A stretch of DNA of 64,000 bases from Lingula anatina (lineage: Eukaryota; Brachiopoda; Lingulata; Lingulida; Lingulidae): contig NW_019776073.1 of NCBI RefSeq assembly GCF_001039355.2, positions 32,257 to 96,256 on the forward strand, in the 5' to 3' direction. A program made the position numbers and the translations under genes. A model generated the notes under the pieces. It searched no databases. It saw nothing but the letters and a program-made list of their open reading frames with translations, and had not been told where the DNA came from. Below are positions 51,801 to 62,923 of this stretch, piece after piece. Position 1 is the stretch's first letter; each line of letters begins with the position of its first letter.

Positions 51801-54800
51801 ATATAGATGTTACCAGTTATGCTGAATCGGATGTAATTGGTTTTTGGCTGTCTGTCTGTGTGTAATTGGCTAGATTTGATGTTTTTGTCAGTTTATATTT
51901 TTCATCTCAATTCAATAATATATAGTTGATATACAGCAATTACTCGATCTATTCAAAGGGAGAAAAGTGTAAATTTTTCATAACTGTATTTTTAAGTAAT
52001 AATTTCTTCAAATTGGAACATACGAATTGTGTGGTGGGTACAAAATTAACAAGCGGGCTACTCTATAATTCTGTTCTATGCAGGAAAAGCACCGCAGTAT
52101 GCTATATAGATGCTCTACTTTTCAGAATTTTTGATCAAATTGTTTTGAAATTGCAAACAAATACTATAATAATAACTGTGAAAAATATCACTGGAGATAC
52201 ATATAAGTAGTGCCATAAATCTTATATAGTCTTGATATGATCTCAGCTATGTTTGTAAATAGACTTAATAGATCCCAAGTCTGCTGATCAGGCTCAGTAT
52301 AGGGCGTATTTCCATACAAGCTGGAACAGCTTAACTGAGTATGCACCACAACCTGACATTATACACTTGTCTCATTTGGAGCAGGGGTAAATGGGCGGGG
52401 CAATGAGGATTGTGTTTAATCTCTATTGGTGAAAATTGATCACATGCTCCTATGTCAATTATTAATAGAAATTGGTGGGACAACATAGGGATAAGAATGG
52501 TTCCTTATGGTTGAAAATTGATGGGACTTCAGAGGGATTAGTTTGGCTTTTTATTTTTAGAAAGTTTAATTAAGTGGTCCTTAGTCCAATTTTAATGTGA
52601 ATGAGGGAGGCAACAGATGGATTTGTCTGGCCCATTAAAGTTAAAAAATTAATCCTGTTCACTTGGTCTTCATTAAATAATTAATTTAAACAGTTACAAA
52701 CTAAACTAGAAATGCACCGTAGCATGCCTGTTGATGTATTTTGATTGATACCTGGGCAGGCTGGTTTTAGACATTTTATGTGTTTACCTGTTACTGTGAG
52801 AGAGCATTAAGGCACTATGATTTGTGGAGGTAAGGTAATTACTCAATAAATTGAAATGGAATGGGGTAATAACTTTCTCCAAATAGTATAATTGTTAGTT
52901 ATACTTTAAAGATGATGGCTTGAAAGCATTGAAAAGTTCATGTTTTTCTTATTAATTGTAGGCACATTTTTGGGGGGTTTTGTTGAAAATGATGAATCTT
53001 GAGAGGTTGAATATATCCGAAATGATGACGTGTTTGAAAATATAAAGCAATTACAGTATACAGAAAAAGCATGACATTATCACAGCTTGAACACAGTATA
53101 TACTAACTGAACTGAAGAGAGGTCATATTCAGTTAAATTTGCTGAAATTTGCAGAAATAAATGAATGATCAAGAAAACAGAAACATTTGAAGATAATGTA
53201 GCTAGGTATTACAGGTAGTTTTTTATTTATGTATCTAATTATTTATTATTTTTGTTTTACTTTATTTTTTTCAAAGAAAATATTTAGAATATCTTAATTC
53301 TGTTCACACATCATTACACAAGCTTTTAAGATAGAGGATGAAAGGTCAATTTCTAATGCTTGAAGCATTTTGTCTTAAAAGGTGAAATTCTAATCTTCAT
53401 TTAATGTAATATGTGGAACTTTAAGGAAAGTATAATAGTTTACACATTTAACTGACATTTGTCTTTTTAATTCCAGATTAAGCTGGAGCATTATTACCAG
53501 ATTCTCAGGGAAAACGGTAGGTCTGTTCTTACTAAAATAAATAGTTATTTTTTCTCACAAATTGAAATTCATTAATTAAACATTAATAATAGCCACTGTA
53601 AATAATACAGGATGATCTGCCATTTTTGTCCTAAATATGCAGGCTGTTATACCAGCACATATACTGTATGTCATAATTTGTTTTTACATAGGAATGATAC
53701 TTTCAGATCTAGAAAGTAATACTATAACTTATAGTGAAGGTCCAGTTTATACAAGACCGTTAAATGCAAGATATGTACTAGACAAAGTACTGTACAACAT
53801 ACTTTGAGCAGCAGGATAATATGTGAAGATAATTTCTGAATCAATGAGTAATCAGTGTTGCTTCTTGGCAGGGTTGATTCCCAGGCAGACCAAGGACAGA
53901 GGAGGAGGAGATGATGACAGACCAGTAGGAGACACTTTGCCTGTGGATGGTAAGTGAACACCAGAGTGGCGGAATGTTTTTCATTAATGAGTGTCTTGCT
54001 TGAGTCATCCAGTAGAATTAGAATCAAGAATGTATATCTAATAAATTCTGGAATTTACATGGAAAAATTCAACAACTAACCTGTCTTTCTCTGACCTTAG
54101 TCAGTAAGTGGATGTACTGTTGCAAAACATTTTTATTTCAGATGACACAGACAAGGAGCAGTCATCTTCAGCCAGCACCAAGCCACTGCCCTTGCCAGGT
54201 CCAGTAAAACCAGCTATGGGATCATCAGTGGAACTGAAAAACCCTAAGACCAAAAATATTTCAAAAGCTCCTCTTGTACCACCTGTACCTTTACCAGTGC
54301 TGCCATCTACCGGAGAGCATGTGGTGCCAGCTATGGCGAAAAAAGACGAGGATGCAGATGATGAAGAGATGGAGTCATTTTTCTTCAGTCTGATGCCTCC
54401 AATATCTCCACTTCCTGGATCTCCTTGTGTAATGGTGAGAGCTTTCATGTTTTTAAACAAATGAATTAATATTTTTATGATTTTGATTTACAAACAGAGC
54501 AACAGTAATATTTTATAATGTTTATAATCAGAGGGCGCATTTGAAGGTCAATGGTTGGCCCTTGTCCATTTATTTAAGTTGATAAAGAAAATCTCACATA
54601 GCTGTGACAAAGCAACAAGTTTTCCATGTAGCATTTTTCACAAAAAAAAAAGAAAAAAAAAACTTCTGAGGTATAGTGTCTGAATTACAACACAATCAGC
54701 CCTGCTGGAATGCCTTACATTTCACATGTGGCATATTTTTAAAATTTTGATTTAATATGTGATCCTAGGTATGTTGGTGGAATTACTTAATATGCTTCAT

Positions 54801-57800
54801 ATAATAAATATAATGGTTATATTTTGGTTTGGACATTTGAAATAATGAGTCACTAAAACTACAATCAGATACTGTAATGAAGAATATAAAGTATTGTCAT
54901 ATACTGGCTTTGAAATATGATCTGTTGTTTCATTTAAGTTTCATGAGTTATTATGTTATAATAAAGAATTTTCTTTCTCCAGGGTCCAGTGGGTCATATC
55001 TCTACTTTAGACTCCAGCTCAGATGATGAGAGTTATGGTGAAGAGAATTGTGATGGAGGCAGCGAGAGTGAATCCTTAGCTGAAATTGCCAGCAAGATAG
55101 AAACTGAGTTCAAAGACACTCTGAAAAATTCTCCTTGTCGACCAACCCCACTTCAGTTATCTTCACCACCAAATCACCACCTCCGACGGTCACCTAGGCT
55201 ACAGTCTCCTCAACAACAGTCTCCTAGGCAACTGTCTCCAAGGAAACCTGGTCCACGTAGACTGGGTAGTTTGGTGAAGTTGCTAGGCAGCAGCATGGAG
55301 TCTTCCATTGAAAGTCCAGCAGTAATGAGTAGCAGTGCCCCATTTCCCTTTGCTCATTATACTGAGGGGGAGGTACCTGTTAAGGTAACTGCTTCTCAGA
55401 GCCTTGCCACCGAGGAAAAGGTTCTGCAGGAGGATTTGATGGTCTCATCGTCCTCGTCTGATGAGGAGGATGAGATCGAGGATTCTGCCACAGGATGCAA
55501 AGTGGACGATGTTCCTCAGAATGAGAATGTTAAAGAGGATGTGGATGTGACAGTGGATGATAAAAGTGCAGTTGCAAAAAGCATGGATACTGATTGTGTT
55601 GATAATTCTGTGAAAGAACATTGTGGAAAAGAAACCTCCAAATTTGGTGATGGTGATGAAGAAAGTATTATGAAAAAAGAGTACAGTATTGATAAACATG
55701 ACAAAATAGGCCCAAGTATGAAAAACACTGAAAAAACAACAGAGAAAATGTTGAATAAAACAATAAATAGACCTCTTTCTTCATCTCCAACAAAAATCCT
55801 GAGGACTAAAAGGAAGCACAGCGTAACTGAGGTTGAAAAAGATACCATTAACAAAGTTTCAGCACTCTCAGACTCAGAATCCGATGTTAGTGAACACAGC
55901 ACATTTTCCCGGACACCAGATGGAAATATTAAAAGAATCACCAGACAGTCCTCAAAGTCTGAAGAAGCGGAAGACATTGATCAGCACACCAGTAGAGGGC
56001 GCAGGAGAACAAGAAGTACCTGCAGTAGTAGCAGCAGTGTGGACCTCTTCAAAGAACCTGTGCAACCTGTGAAAAAGGGAAAGTTGTTGCAAAGTGTGGA
56101 CAAAGAGTCCACATCACCTGTTACACCAACAAGGCGTTGTACAAGATCATCTGAAAGTCATAGTCAAGATGAAGATTCTCTACCAGTTAATAACCCTTCT
56201 ATAAGACAGACCAGAACAAGGGCAAAATCTGAGAGTGAAAACCCTAACCAGAATTCTTTAATGTCAGATACACCCACTTTGAGTCTTACCGGGTTAGAAA
56301 CAAGAGTTGAATCCCATGGTAAAGAAACTGTGCCTCGAATTACCACCAGAAAACCTCTTACAAGGTCAGCGAAGGCTTTTGAATCTCAGAGCGATAATGA
56401 GGTTATAATGAGGAAAGAAGCAAGGGTAGGAACAAGGAGAATAACTAGGTCAATGAGTGCACCAGAAGATGGTGCTAATACATCTCCATTAAAAGAATTA
56501 ATTGACGCAAACAGTGTATCGCTCTTTGTAGACAAAAGTGCCAAAGTGTTGGATAGTTTTGGAACTGAAAAGGAGATAATTCCAACATCTGAGAGCAATG
56601 TAGCAATGAGGTTGAGGAAAAGACCATTGGTGTCAACTGCAAGTAAGGAAGATGAAGACGTCATACCAAAGCGCAGGTTGAGATCACATGACAAACTCAG
56701 CCAATCAGATGATGATCTGAAAAGTTTTAAGGTGGATAAAGATCCATTATTGATGAAACCTCTTAGACATAACACTGACTCTGAAAGTGCAATAGTAAGT
56801 AATAACTTGGACAAAAAAGGCCATGGCGATGATAAGAAATTGACAGTTTTGGACAATACTGAAAAGACAGAAAAAGCAATTACATTGAGAAATGGTTCCA
56901 TGGAGTCTCCAGCTAAGAAGTTGAAAACTCTCCACAGGCAGGCCAGTGTAGGTGATCCAGTTCCAAAATCTGAATCAGCAGAGGTAATGGCTGCAGAAAA
57001 GGTATTGGTTTTACATTTTGATAAAACAAGAAGGTTGCTTTTTTATAGACTTTTGTTTCAAAAATATATGATCTATACTTGTTCTCTGATAGAATATTTT
57101 TGGTTGACATTTCTATTTGAAAAAAGTCTTCTTTTTGATTATTTGAGGACAAAACATATAAATACAGAAAAATACATTTTAAAGATTTATATTATTTATT
57201 TTGATATGCAAAATAAGAAAATATGCCTCTTTATCATATAGGCCACATCTGACCACCAGGGGGCCCCACCAGGCAAGGAAGCAGAATCAGACAAACGGTT
57301 TTTATCAGCAGAAAAGACAGACTTAATTTCTGAGGATTTATTGAAGTCTCGTAGAATGACAAGGACACAAATAAAAACCATAGAGAAGACAAAGTCAAGG
57401 CACCAAACTGTGAATAGAAGTGAAGGATCTTACTCTATTTTACAAGGTGATGAAGATTCCAACAAACAGTCCATGAGAGATGTTGGTGGTTCACATGATG
57501 ATGATATATCAAAACCAGAAACTGGATTGAATACCAAAACTACTGATTCAGATCCTAATTCAGAAACTGTTCAAGCTGTTACACTTTCAAGCAGTTTAAC
57601 TTCTCTCTGCTCCCAGGCTGTTGGCATGGCAAGTTCTGTTATTCAGAAGTTAACCTACGTCCCTTCAACTACTGGCCAGGTCTTTCAACAGCCACCTTCC
57701 ATAGTTCGGGTCAGTCAGTCCGCAGTGACTGTGGTATCCCCAGAGACCAGCGGTATTCCGGCCACGGGGTCATTGGTGTCCAGTAGGTCCAGCACCCCCA

Positions 57801-59580
57801 GTGTGGCATCCTCGGTGTCGGTGTCACATATCTCTGCTGGCAGAGACTCTCCAGTGTCACCATTACATGGGTCACCAATTCACATGTCACCCGTGGCAGA
57901 GAGAATGTCACCAGTGCAGAGTGACAGGGAGGGGGAGAGGGAGGAGATTTCACCTCTTTCACCACTTCCACCATCTCCTACTCAACAGGGGGAGCCACTG
58001 TCCCCACTTCCTTCTTCACCTACAAACAATCCTGTGGATGCACCTCAACTGTCTGCCATGTTGGATCCCCCATCTACAGGTACAGAACCAGAAAGACCAG
58101 CGTCAGTATCGAGTCAGGACAATTTGGAGGCTTTCATGCGTTCTTTGAGAGAACCCTTGCTGTCGCCACTCCGCAGTGCACTGACACCGCTCCCGGTGCC
58201 GATTTCACCACTGCCACAGACGCCAAAACCACACAGATTGGTGGCAGGGAGGAAAAGCCAGGTGCACAAGTCGCCCTGTAATTTTCACTCTCAGGTCCCC
58301 CCTGGGGCTGTACAGGTGAAACCCAAACATCCTGAAACTCTGCCACAGCAGACGTCTAACACAAATGACTCGTGTAGAGATAAAACAAAGATTATTTTAA
58401 CAGAAATGGGAAGTGGTGCAATGAGCTCCCAGGCAGCAGCTCTGCAGATTTTGAGGAACCAGTCAAAGTCTCAAGAAACTGAACGCTGCAAGGATGCTCT
58501 AAGATCAACCAATCAAGGACATGTTCAAGCAAACCGAAAAATGTCTGATTTGAGATCCAGGTTAAAGCAGATGAACAAGGACAGCCATGCTTTCAAACCC
58601 CGAGTGCAGCATACGTCTGCCATGTTGGACCCCAAAACTGATATGCCTGGACAATCAGGGTCATCATCTTTTGGAGGTCAAGGTCATGAGTTGAGGTCAA
58701 ATGGGCCACAAGTGTCTGTAAGTGATAATGCACAGATAGAGGCAGTGGAAGACGGAACAGATTGCTTGGGAAAGAATAAGAGAAAAAAACGTAAGGCAAA
58801 GCAAAGGAAAAAGAAAGTAAATGATCTGGCAGCAGGTGATGGGGACAAAGCAGAAGAGATTTCAGTGGAACCTAAGACCACAAAGCCAGAGGCAGGTTCT
58901 CAAAAACTTTCTGAACTGCAAGAAAAAGTGGTGCCACATAAACCCAAAGTGCTGCAGAGACACGAAACACAGAAGCAATTAGAAGTAACAGTCCAGGAGT
59001 GTTTTACATGCTACCTGAAGATTAAGAAACCCAACAAAAGTAAGTGTTAGAAAATAAGGTTAATTACTGAAAGTCAATGAAGCTGCTGTAAAATGGTCAG
59101 TTTGAAAAAAAAGATACAGTGTTATTTGTCAATTTATGCTTCAGAGGTTTTATTTTGAAGATTGGGACAGTAATAGCATGCTTTCTGAACTAGAATCTTG
59201 TGCATTGTGCATGTGATACATGGCACTGGAATTGCATTTCAATTGACAAATGCCTTGTTACCCTTACAGCAAAGTGTTCTATATGTTAAGCAAGTTGTCT
59301 GATTGCTGGAGTAATATTTTACAATTACTTAATGAATGGTCTCTTTGTATCATCTTAGTTAACCATTAATTTTTTTACAGGAGCAGACATTATCTGTCAG
59401 GACATCCTTTCCTCTCTGCGCTCACCACATATTCTGGCAGATGTACTGTTGAAGGCCACACTTACATGGGGGGCTGCCAGTTTTACTGCAAGGGCAATGA
59501 TTGACAGGTTACTAAAGGTGAGTTTGATGTGGGTCTGGTTCAAGGACATTTTTTTATTATTATTTTCAGTTACTTAATAT

Positions 59581-59611
<31 letters not shown>

Positions 59612-61082
59612 TTATTTTGCGGGGTATTTTTTATATTAAAGTTATGTTTTTATTTTATTTATTTTTATTTTTTGCATGTTATTAATTTCTTATTTATTCA
59701 TCAAGAACAGTAATTATACACTATACAGAAGTATTTATGTTAACAATCGACTTAATTGTTGCTTTAATGCCACTGTTTTCTTTCTGAATTTGATAAAATT
59801 GATGCAAAGATTTTCTTCTTCCTATCTCCAGCTCCTAGAGAAAAAAGAGTCTGACATGACATCCCAGCTTTATGGCCATTGTGTCTTGGGAAGACCTCCA
59901 ACTGAGCCTGTCTTGGCCACCTATGAACAGAGAACTCTCGAGCTGCTGTCGGTGCTGCATAAAAAAGACAACATGGTTAGTGATCAGCACCATATTTGTA
60001 TATAGTTCTTTGCACATCACATAGTAAAGCTGTGATAGGATCATACTGTGAACTTCTTCATCACCTTCAAGTTGAGACGTGTCTAATGAACATGTTGCAT
60101 GATATCCCCATTTTCTCTTTTCCTTTCAGGTCAATTTCAGTTAAAGTTGTTATTTTGATAGTACATAATGTTGCATAATTTGTATTCTGTACTTTGTACT
60201 GACATACTTAATATGTAAATTTTAATGATCAAAGTATATGTTGGTTTGGAAGCCCTTATGTTTTGCTTTTTTGTACAGGAAAAATTGACAAAAAATTGAT
60301 TGTTGGGTCAATCTACTGACTTTGTCACTCTTGTTTCTAATTAACAAAATACCGTCTTCTTTGTGATTAGGAATCTGAATGCCCTGGCATATTTATTCAT
60401 TTATTTAACAAAAATTCTTCTTGTTGTTCATTTTGCTGTATTTGTTTTATCTCATATATTTACTTACTTTTTTGCTAGGGTAATGTTTCCATATAAAAAT
60501 ACTATTTCATAATTGTAATCATGATGATAATGGTTTTACTTGATTCCAGAATGACCTTCTTGGCCATGTGTCCAGCCTGGTATTGAAGGTGCTAATGTCA
60601 AAGAGTGGTCTCAGTCTGTCACAGAGACTAGGGCTAGTGTGAGTACATGGGAACTCTTTCCCTTTTTCTGATAAAAACTGTACAGTCAGCTTGTTATACA
60701 TGGAAGATTTTCACTTAATTTCTTTTAACTAGTTTTATGATTCACTTATTTTAATTCATTATCACATTCACACAGGATAATGGAATACTTGTCTAGTCAG
60801 ATAGAGTATTTATTTATTTATTTTTAATTATTTATTTAGTTATTAAATAAAAATGTTTTTAAGATTCACACCTAATTACTGAGCTGTTTTTAACTTCATT
60901 CAGTCAATCATGCCTGTTACTTTACAGCCGGGTATACACTGCGCTGTGTCGTATGCAAGGTAATGTGGAGTCTGCCAGAGTCTGGCTGTACTGGTGTATG
61001 TATAACAACACCCCAGGGTTCAGTACTGTGGCAGTGACCATGGCTGGAGTTTGGCCACACTTGCTCACCAAGGCAGAGAGAG
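36758..61082 (+). CDS. ICE1: Little elongation complex subunit 1 (3' end not seen)
   Basis: Exons: 36758-36832, 37079-37149, 37531-37565, 38082-38142, 38632-38695, 39406-39486, 39896-40008, 40263-40300, 44579-44661, 53477-53516, 53872-53949, 54142-54434, 54983-57001, 57242-59039, 59381-59517, 59832-59975, 60550-60638, 60928-61082. They are continuous in frame for 1791 residues and end in phase 1. The N-terminus (WCEGCQALR, TLKQKIISTDLLIKK) resembles vertebrate ICE1 (CxGCxxL, TLKQKIINTDNLL). Residues 20-245 are coiled coil. An FFFSLMPPISPLPGSP motif near 335 parallels the FFKLPPPLLSP of human ICE1. A long disordered middle precedes a helical C-terminal region (ADIICQDILSSLRSPHILAD onward). ICE1 is the scaffold of the ELL-containing little elongation complex, which supports RNA polymerase II transcription of snRNA genes. 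The human protein is longer, so further exons should lie to the right. Confidence 0.88.
36846..36894 (+). repeat. (CT)n microsatellite in ICE1 intron 1
   Basis: An uninterrupted CT tract of about 24 units, starting 14 bp after the first ICE1 splice donor. Confidence 0.95.
37566..38081 (+). other. ICE1: U12-type AT-AC intron of ICE1
   Basis: The intron begins ATATCCTTTTT, matching the minor-spliceosome 5' site (ATATCCTTT). It ends CTGCGGCAC, with a branch-site match ACCTTGAC (38063-38070; consensus TCCTTRAC) whose A at 38069 lies 12 nt before the terminal C. AT-AC joining gives CAA GAG TAT GAG. Using the AG two bases further would create a stop (GTA TGA), so the frame supports AC. Flanking ICE1 introns have ordinary GT donors. 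Confidence 0.88.
38696..39260 (+). repeat. Decayed 50-60 bp tandem repeat starting at an ICE1 splice donor
   Basis: The first unit is the donor itself (GTAAGTGGGTTGTGGTATTG, 38696). Related starts AAGTGGGTTTTGGTATGG recur at about 38752, 38803, 38860, 38906 and 38960, with weaker ones to about 39249. Several units keep a GTAAGTGG donor-like start, so cryptic 5' splice sites are spread over the intron. An (A)nC tract at 39169-39203 interrupts the array. Confidence 0.75.
41224..41787 (-). CDS. Single Ig-domain type I membrane protein, nested in ICE1 intron 8
   Basis: A 187-residue coding region in one exon. Residues 1-30 are a signal peptide. A Cys31/Cys45 pair is followed by one Ig-like domain with Cys62, Trp74 and the DSGDYVC end at 116-122. 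Several N-glycosylation sequons occur (NLT 41, NGT 53, NVT 69, NDT 86, NTS 95). A transmembrane helix spans about 145-168, and the short tail is basic. An acceptor (CTTCAG) lies just before the first ATG, so the 5' UTR is probably spliced; a second ATG at codon 4 is an alternative start. It is transcribed against ICE1 from inside the intron 40301-44578. Probably a cell-surface receptor or adhesion protein; no specific orthologue recognised. Confidence 0.82.
   Translation of the reverse strand: MNSMETTALIRLLLGLVLIAMTAIPSCSAQCHYDWPEYFKNLTTCPRKNPIENGTAEYHIKCNFHGPENVTLRWYRRMPFDPDGYNDTLISPGDNTSHIQTFQDGRLIIRNTKLADSGDYVCKTADLANEALAVVKVFVMPDYILESIIIGTTLAVCMAIWLTCTLTHHVKQQKQFKKLKALTENVR
46767..48353 (-). 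CDS. UDP-glycosyltransferase-like protein, nested in ICE1 intron 9
   Basis: A 528-residue family 1 glycosyltransferase of the animal UGT type, with its coding region in one exon. A signal peptide (1-23) targets the ER lumen. His39 and Asp151 stand where the UGT catalytic pair is expected. The donor-binding signature lies at 352-397, and a C-terminal membrane helix (about 485-510) precedes a lysine-rich tail (DKKSKSD). UGTs transfer sugar from UDP-sugars to small lipophilic molecules. Oddities: the usual FxTHGG reads FVTNCG (Asn370, Cys371), the WLPQ glutamine is Leu355, and DQ is EQ (394-395). The fold is intact but donor choice or activity may differ. An acceptor TTTTTACAG upstream of the ATG suggests a spliced 5' UTR. 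TTTATT at 46557 could give a - strand poly(A) signal. Confidence 0.92.
   Translation of the reverse strand: MEYKNIFFIILGCLCASLPTIHGAKTGRILMLPLQTQTHLAIFKSVAQELAQRGHKVTVVFSSAKEVPDGFNKTGMSIMKYTSSAPHLKWESEEFQNHLTFACIYNPNEMWKTMDKLTALYVEEGEAMLNDQAFSDNILKQKFDLAIVSGDMAARFLYILPYRLNIPYVSLASVVDPYVAGLPVLPSFVPNVWTSHTEEMNFQQRLSNTLDDILLSFTHPPALKDTLVHKHAVMKPFVTLRKLAIDSQAWLINTDYLVDYHLPSMPNTIYVGGLTTRQPRTISPPALKKYLDDSTEGVIIVSFGAVASYLPPLVSEKLVNALKDMRPLKVLWGFGGKPSEVPLPKNIKIEKWLPLNDVLAHPNVKLFVTNCGANAQFESVYHGVPMLNLPITNEQHYNAARSQYKGLSITIDLHHFKTEDLTAAMKRVIKEPKFKDNVKMAGTIFKARHDRPTERAAELTELVIQFGGKHLRSNLMEMSAYEYYMVDVVFVLIFVSIICAFLLKWLTGVFYIFLCSFLASHDKKSKSD
49244..49316 (+). repeat. (CA)n-rich microsatellite in ICE1 intron 9
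   Basis: A CA/CACG tract about 0.9 kb upstream of the nested glycosyltransferase. The Cys/Val-rich open frames on the - strand are by-products of it. Confidence 0.92.
54983..57001 (+). CDS. ICE1: ICE1 exon 13: acidic and Ser/Arg-rich disordered region
   Basis: One 2019-nt exon, residues about 345-1017 of the model. It starts with an acidic stretch (DSSSDDESYGEE), then SPR-rich repeats (RRSPRLQSPQQQSPRQLSP). From about 55910 to 56720 a spaced motif of the type R-x-x-R-S/Q-S recurs: RITRQSS, RRTRSTCSS, RRCTRSSES, RQTRTRAKS, RITRSMS, RRLRSHDKLS. The following intron (57002-57241) stays open in the same frame until the TAG of its own acceptor, so retention would end the protein there. Confidence 0.85.
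57242..59039 (+). CDS. ICE1: ICE1 exon 14: Ser-Pro-rich region and basic cluster
   Basis: 1798 nt, residues about 1017-1616. It contains a dense Ser-Pro array (about 57840-58220; SPVSPLHGSPIHMSPV, SPLSPLPPSPT, SPLPSSPT), which offers many proline-directed phosphorylation sites. Near its end is a lysine/arginine cluster (KNKRKKRKAKQRKKK) likely to act as a nuclear localisation signal. It ends in phase 1 with donor A|GTAAGT. Confidence 0.85.
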
Positions 61083-61996
61083 GTCAGTATATTGCTATAT
61101 TAATTGTAGATTTTATGTATAATTATACTGACTGTTGTATCACAATACATCACCACTTATGAGGCAGTGACTAGGTTCAAGTTTGCCTGGCCTGCTTATC
61201 AAAGGTCCTATATATAGCAGTGTTATGTCATCATATCCCCTATTCCATTTATAAGTCAGAAACACAAACAGTATGATAAAAGTTAGAAGGACATTATTTA
61301 CAGTATTGCATGAGAAAAATTGAATAATGTATAATTCAGGTTTACAGCATTTTTTCTAACCATTTATTAACCCTTATATTTATTATTTGGCTGGTTTACA
61401 AGATCTCCCCATACTTTTATGAAGTCCTTTTGTAATCATACAGTTGAGGCAATTACACAAAATATGTTCAGGTTGTTTTATAAACTTATGAGCCTACTTA
61501 TGGCTTTCTGGCAGCAGTGTCTGGGTAAATAAATGACAGGTACCCTTTTCTAACATCAGTTTGTAGTATCAGTGTACATACAGTTTTATAATTACATTTC
61601 TTGCAAATGATTTTAATCAGTAAATTTGTTAAAACAAAAATAAATGCTGGCTTGCAGTGTCTTTGTTATTTCTCTACTAAAACGGAAATCCATGCTATCA
61701 TTCATTGAATTTAAATTTTAATTCTTTAGCATCTTTTTGCTGCTCATACATAACCTTTTTGTTTACTGAATAACCTTTAACATAGTTGCAGTTCACTGCA
61801 ATACAGGCATGTGCACTTTCAGATAGAAGTTGGAATATCAGTGTGGATTTTGTTTAACATTTAACCTTACCCCTAGACACTCTTCCACTACAGTTAAAGT
61901 AGTGAGATCTACAACACTTCTCTTATCCTCATTCCATTGCCTATCAGAATTTCCAGAGTGGTTGTCTGTCCAAAAACCACTATGATAATGTGTTGT
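61083..61996. other. Downstream of the last recognised ICE1 exon
   Basis: A clear donor (AGAG|GTCAGT) at 61082 shows that ICE1 continues, but I find no next exon that fits phase 1 with homology here. The sequence is AT-rich with no recognisable gene. It probably contains the 3' UTR of the TRIM-like gene on the - strand. Confidence 0.5.
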
Positions 61997-62923
61997 TCAT
62001 AGAAACTGTAAATCTTTCTTTTCTATTACCAGTTGCCCGAACATCTCCTTTACTTGTGAATCTATGTCCATCTTACTCCATTTTATTCTTGCCATTCTGA
62101 CATCTTCATGACAGGTGGGAACATCTCTGAAACTTGTTTTTAGGTGTTCAACTGAATTTGCAGAGAACATCATTTCAACAGCTGTTGGTTTTTTCAACAA
62201 GCTGAGATACCTTTGCTTTGTGGTTTTCACTTCATCTTCTCGTTCTCTTAGATTTTTTTGTTCTTGTTCTAGTTTATATAATTCTACAGATTGTATCTTT
62301 TGTATTTTATCGCACAACATATCACATCTTCTCTCAACAGACATCTTAATGTTTTCTGCCATTTTGATAACATTTGTTACAACACGGTTAGCCCCAGTCT
62401 CCATGTATTTCCTGGTTTTTTGCAATCCAGAGATTTCATTTTGAATATCATGCAGTGCTTCATCTTGTAAATAAGCCATTTTTTGAAAATATTTCCTTTT
62501 CTCCAGAGCAGCATCTTCAATGGTCTCAGCATCATGACCTTTGTGTTGTTTTACCACACAGGTACCACATATCAATGTGTTGTCTCTTTTGCAATATAGG
62601 TCAAGGGGTTTGTTTGGGTGATGTTCACAAAAGAAAGATTTATCTCCAGCCACATGCAGACTCTTGGCAAAGTCCAACATTTTTCTGGTGGGCACATCTT
62701 CTGGAAATTGATCAACACCTCCTTCTGGCACAATAACAGTGGCTCTACACTTGGGACATGAGAATTTGTCCTTTCCATCTGCAATTTTTCCTAGGCAAGA
62801 AAGACAAAAATTATGCTTACATGGTAGCCTCCGTGTGCTTATATTTTCATCAAAACAGACTTCACATTTTAAGAATTCCTCCGTGAACTTCTGCTTTATG
62901 TTTAAGAGCTGATTAGTTGCCAT
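61997..62923 (-). CDS. TRIM-like RING/B-box/coiled-coil protein
   Basis: A 308-residue coding region in one exon. The C3HC4 RING uses Cys20, Cys23, Cys35, His37, Cys40, Cys43, Cys56 and Cys59. A B-box type 2 uses Cys99, His102, Cys111, Asp114, Cys119, Cys122, His127 and His130. A coiled coil fills about 135-250. It stops soon after, without an NHL, SPRY or FN3 domain, so it is a short C-terminus-free TRIM form. The RING suggests an E3 ubiquitin ligase, and the coiled coil suggests dimerisation. The family expands in many invertebrates, often in innate immunity, but the substrate is unknown. An acceptor-like GCACAG before the ATG allows for a 5' UTR intron. If ICE1 continues past 64 kb, this gene is also nested in it. 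Confidence 0.9.
   Translation of the reverse strand: MATNQLLNIKQKFTEEFLKCEVCFDENISTRRLPCKHNFCLSCLGKIADGKDKFSCPKCRATVIVPEGGVDQFPEDVPTRKMLDFAKSLHVAGDKSFFCEHHPNKPLDLYCKRDNTLICGTCVVKQHKGHDAETIEDAALEKRKYFQKMAYLQDEALHDIQNEISGLQKTRKYMETGANRVVTNVIKMAENIKMSVERRCDMLCDKIQKIQSVELYKLEQEQKNLREREDEVKTTKQRYLSLLKKPTAVEMMFSANSVEHLKTSFRDVPTCHEDVRMARIKWSKMDIDSQVKEMFGQLVIEKKDLQFL

Noticed and set aside
56386..56901. 171-codon - strand open frame opposite ICE1 exon 13
   Set aside because: A Ser/Leu-rich shadow of the disordered ICE1 coding strand; there are similar shadows at 55516-55977 and 54101-54460.
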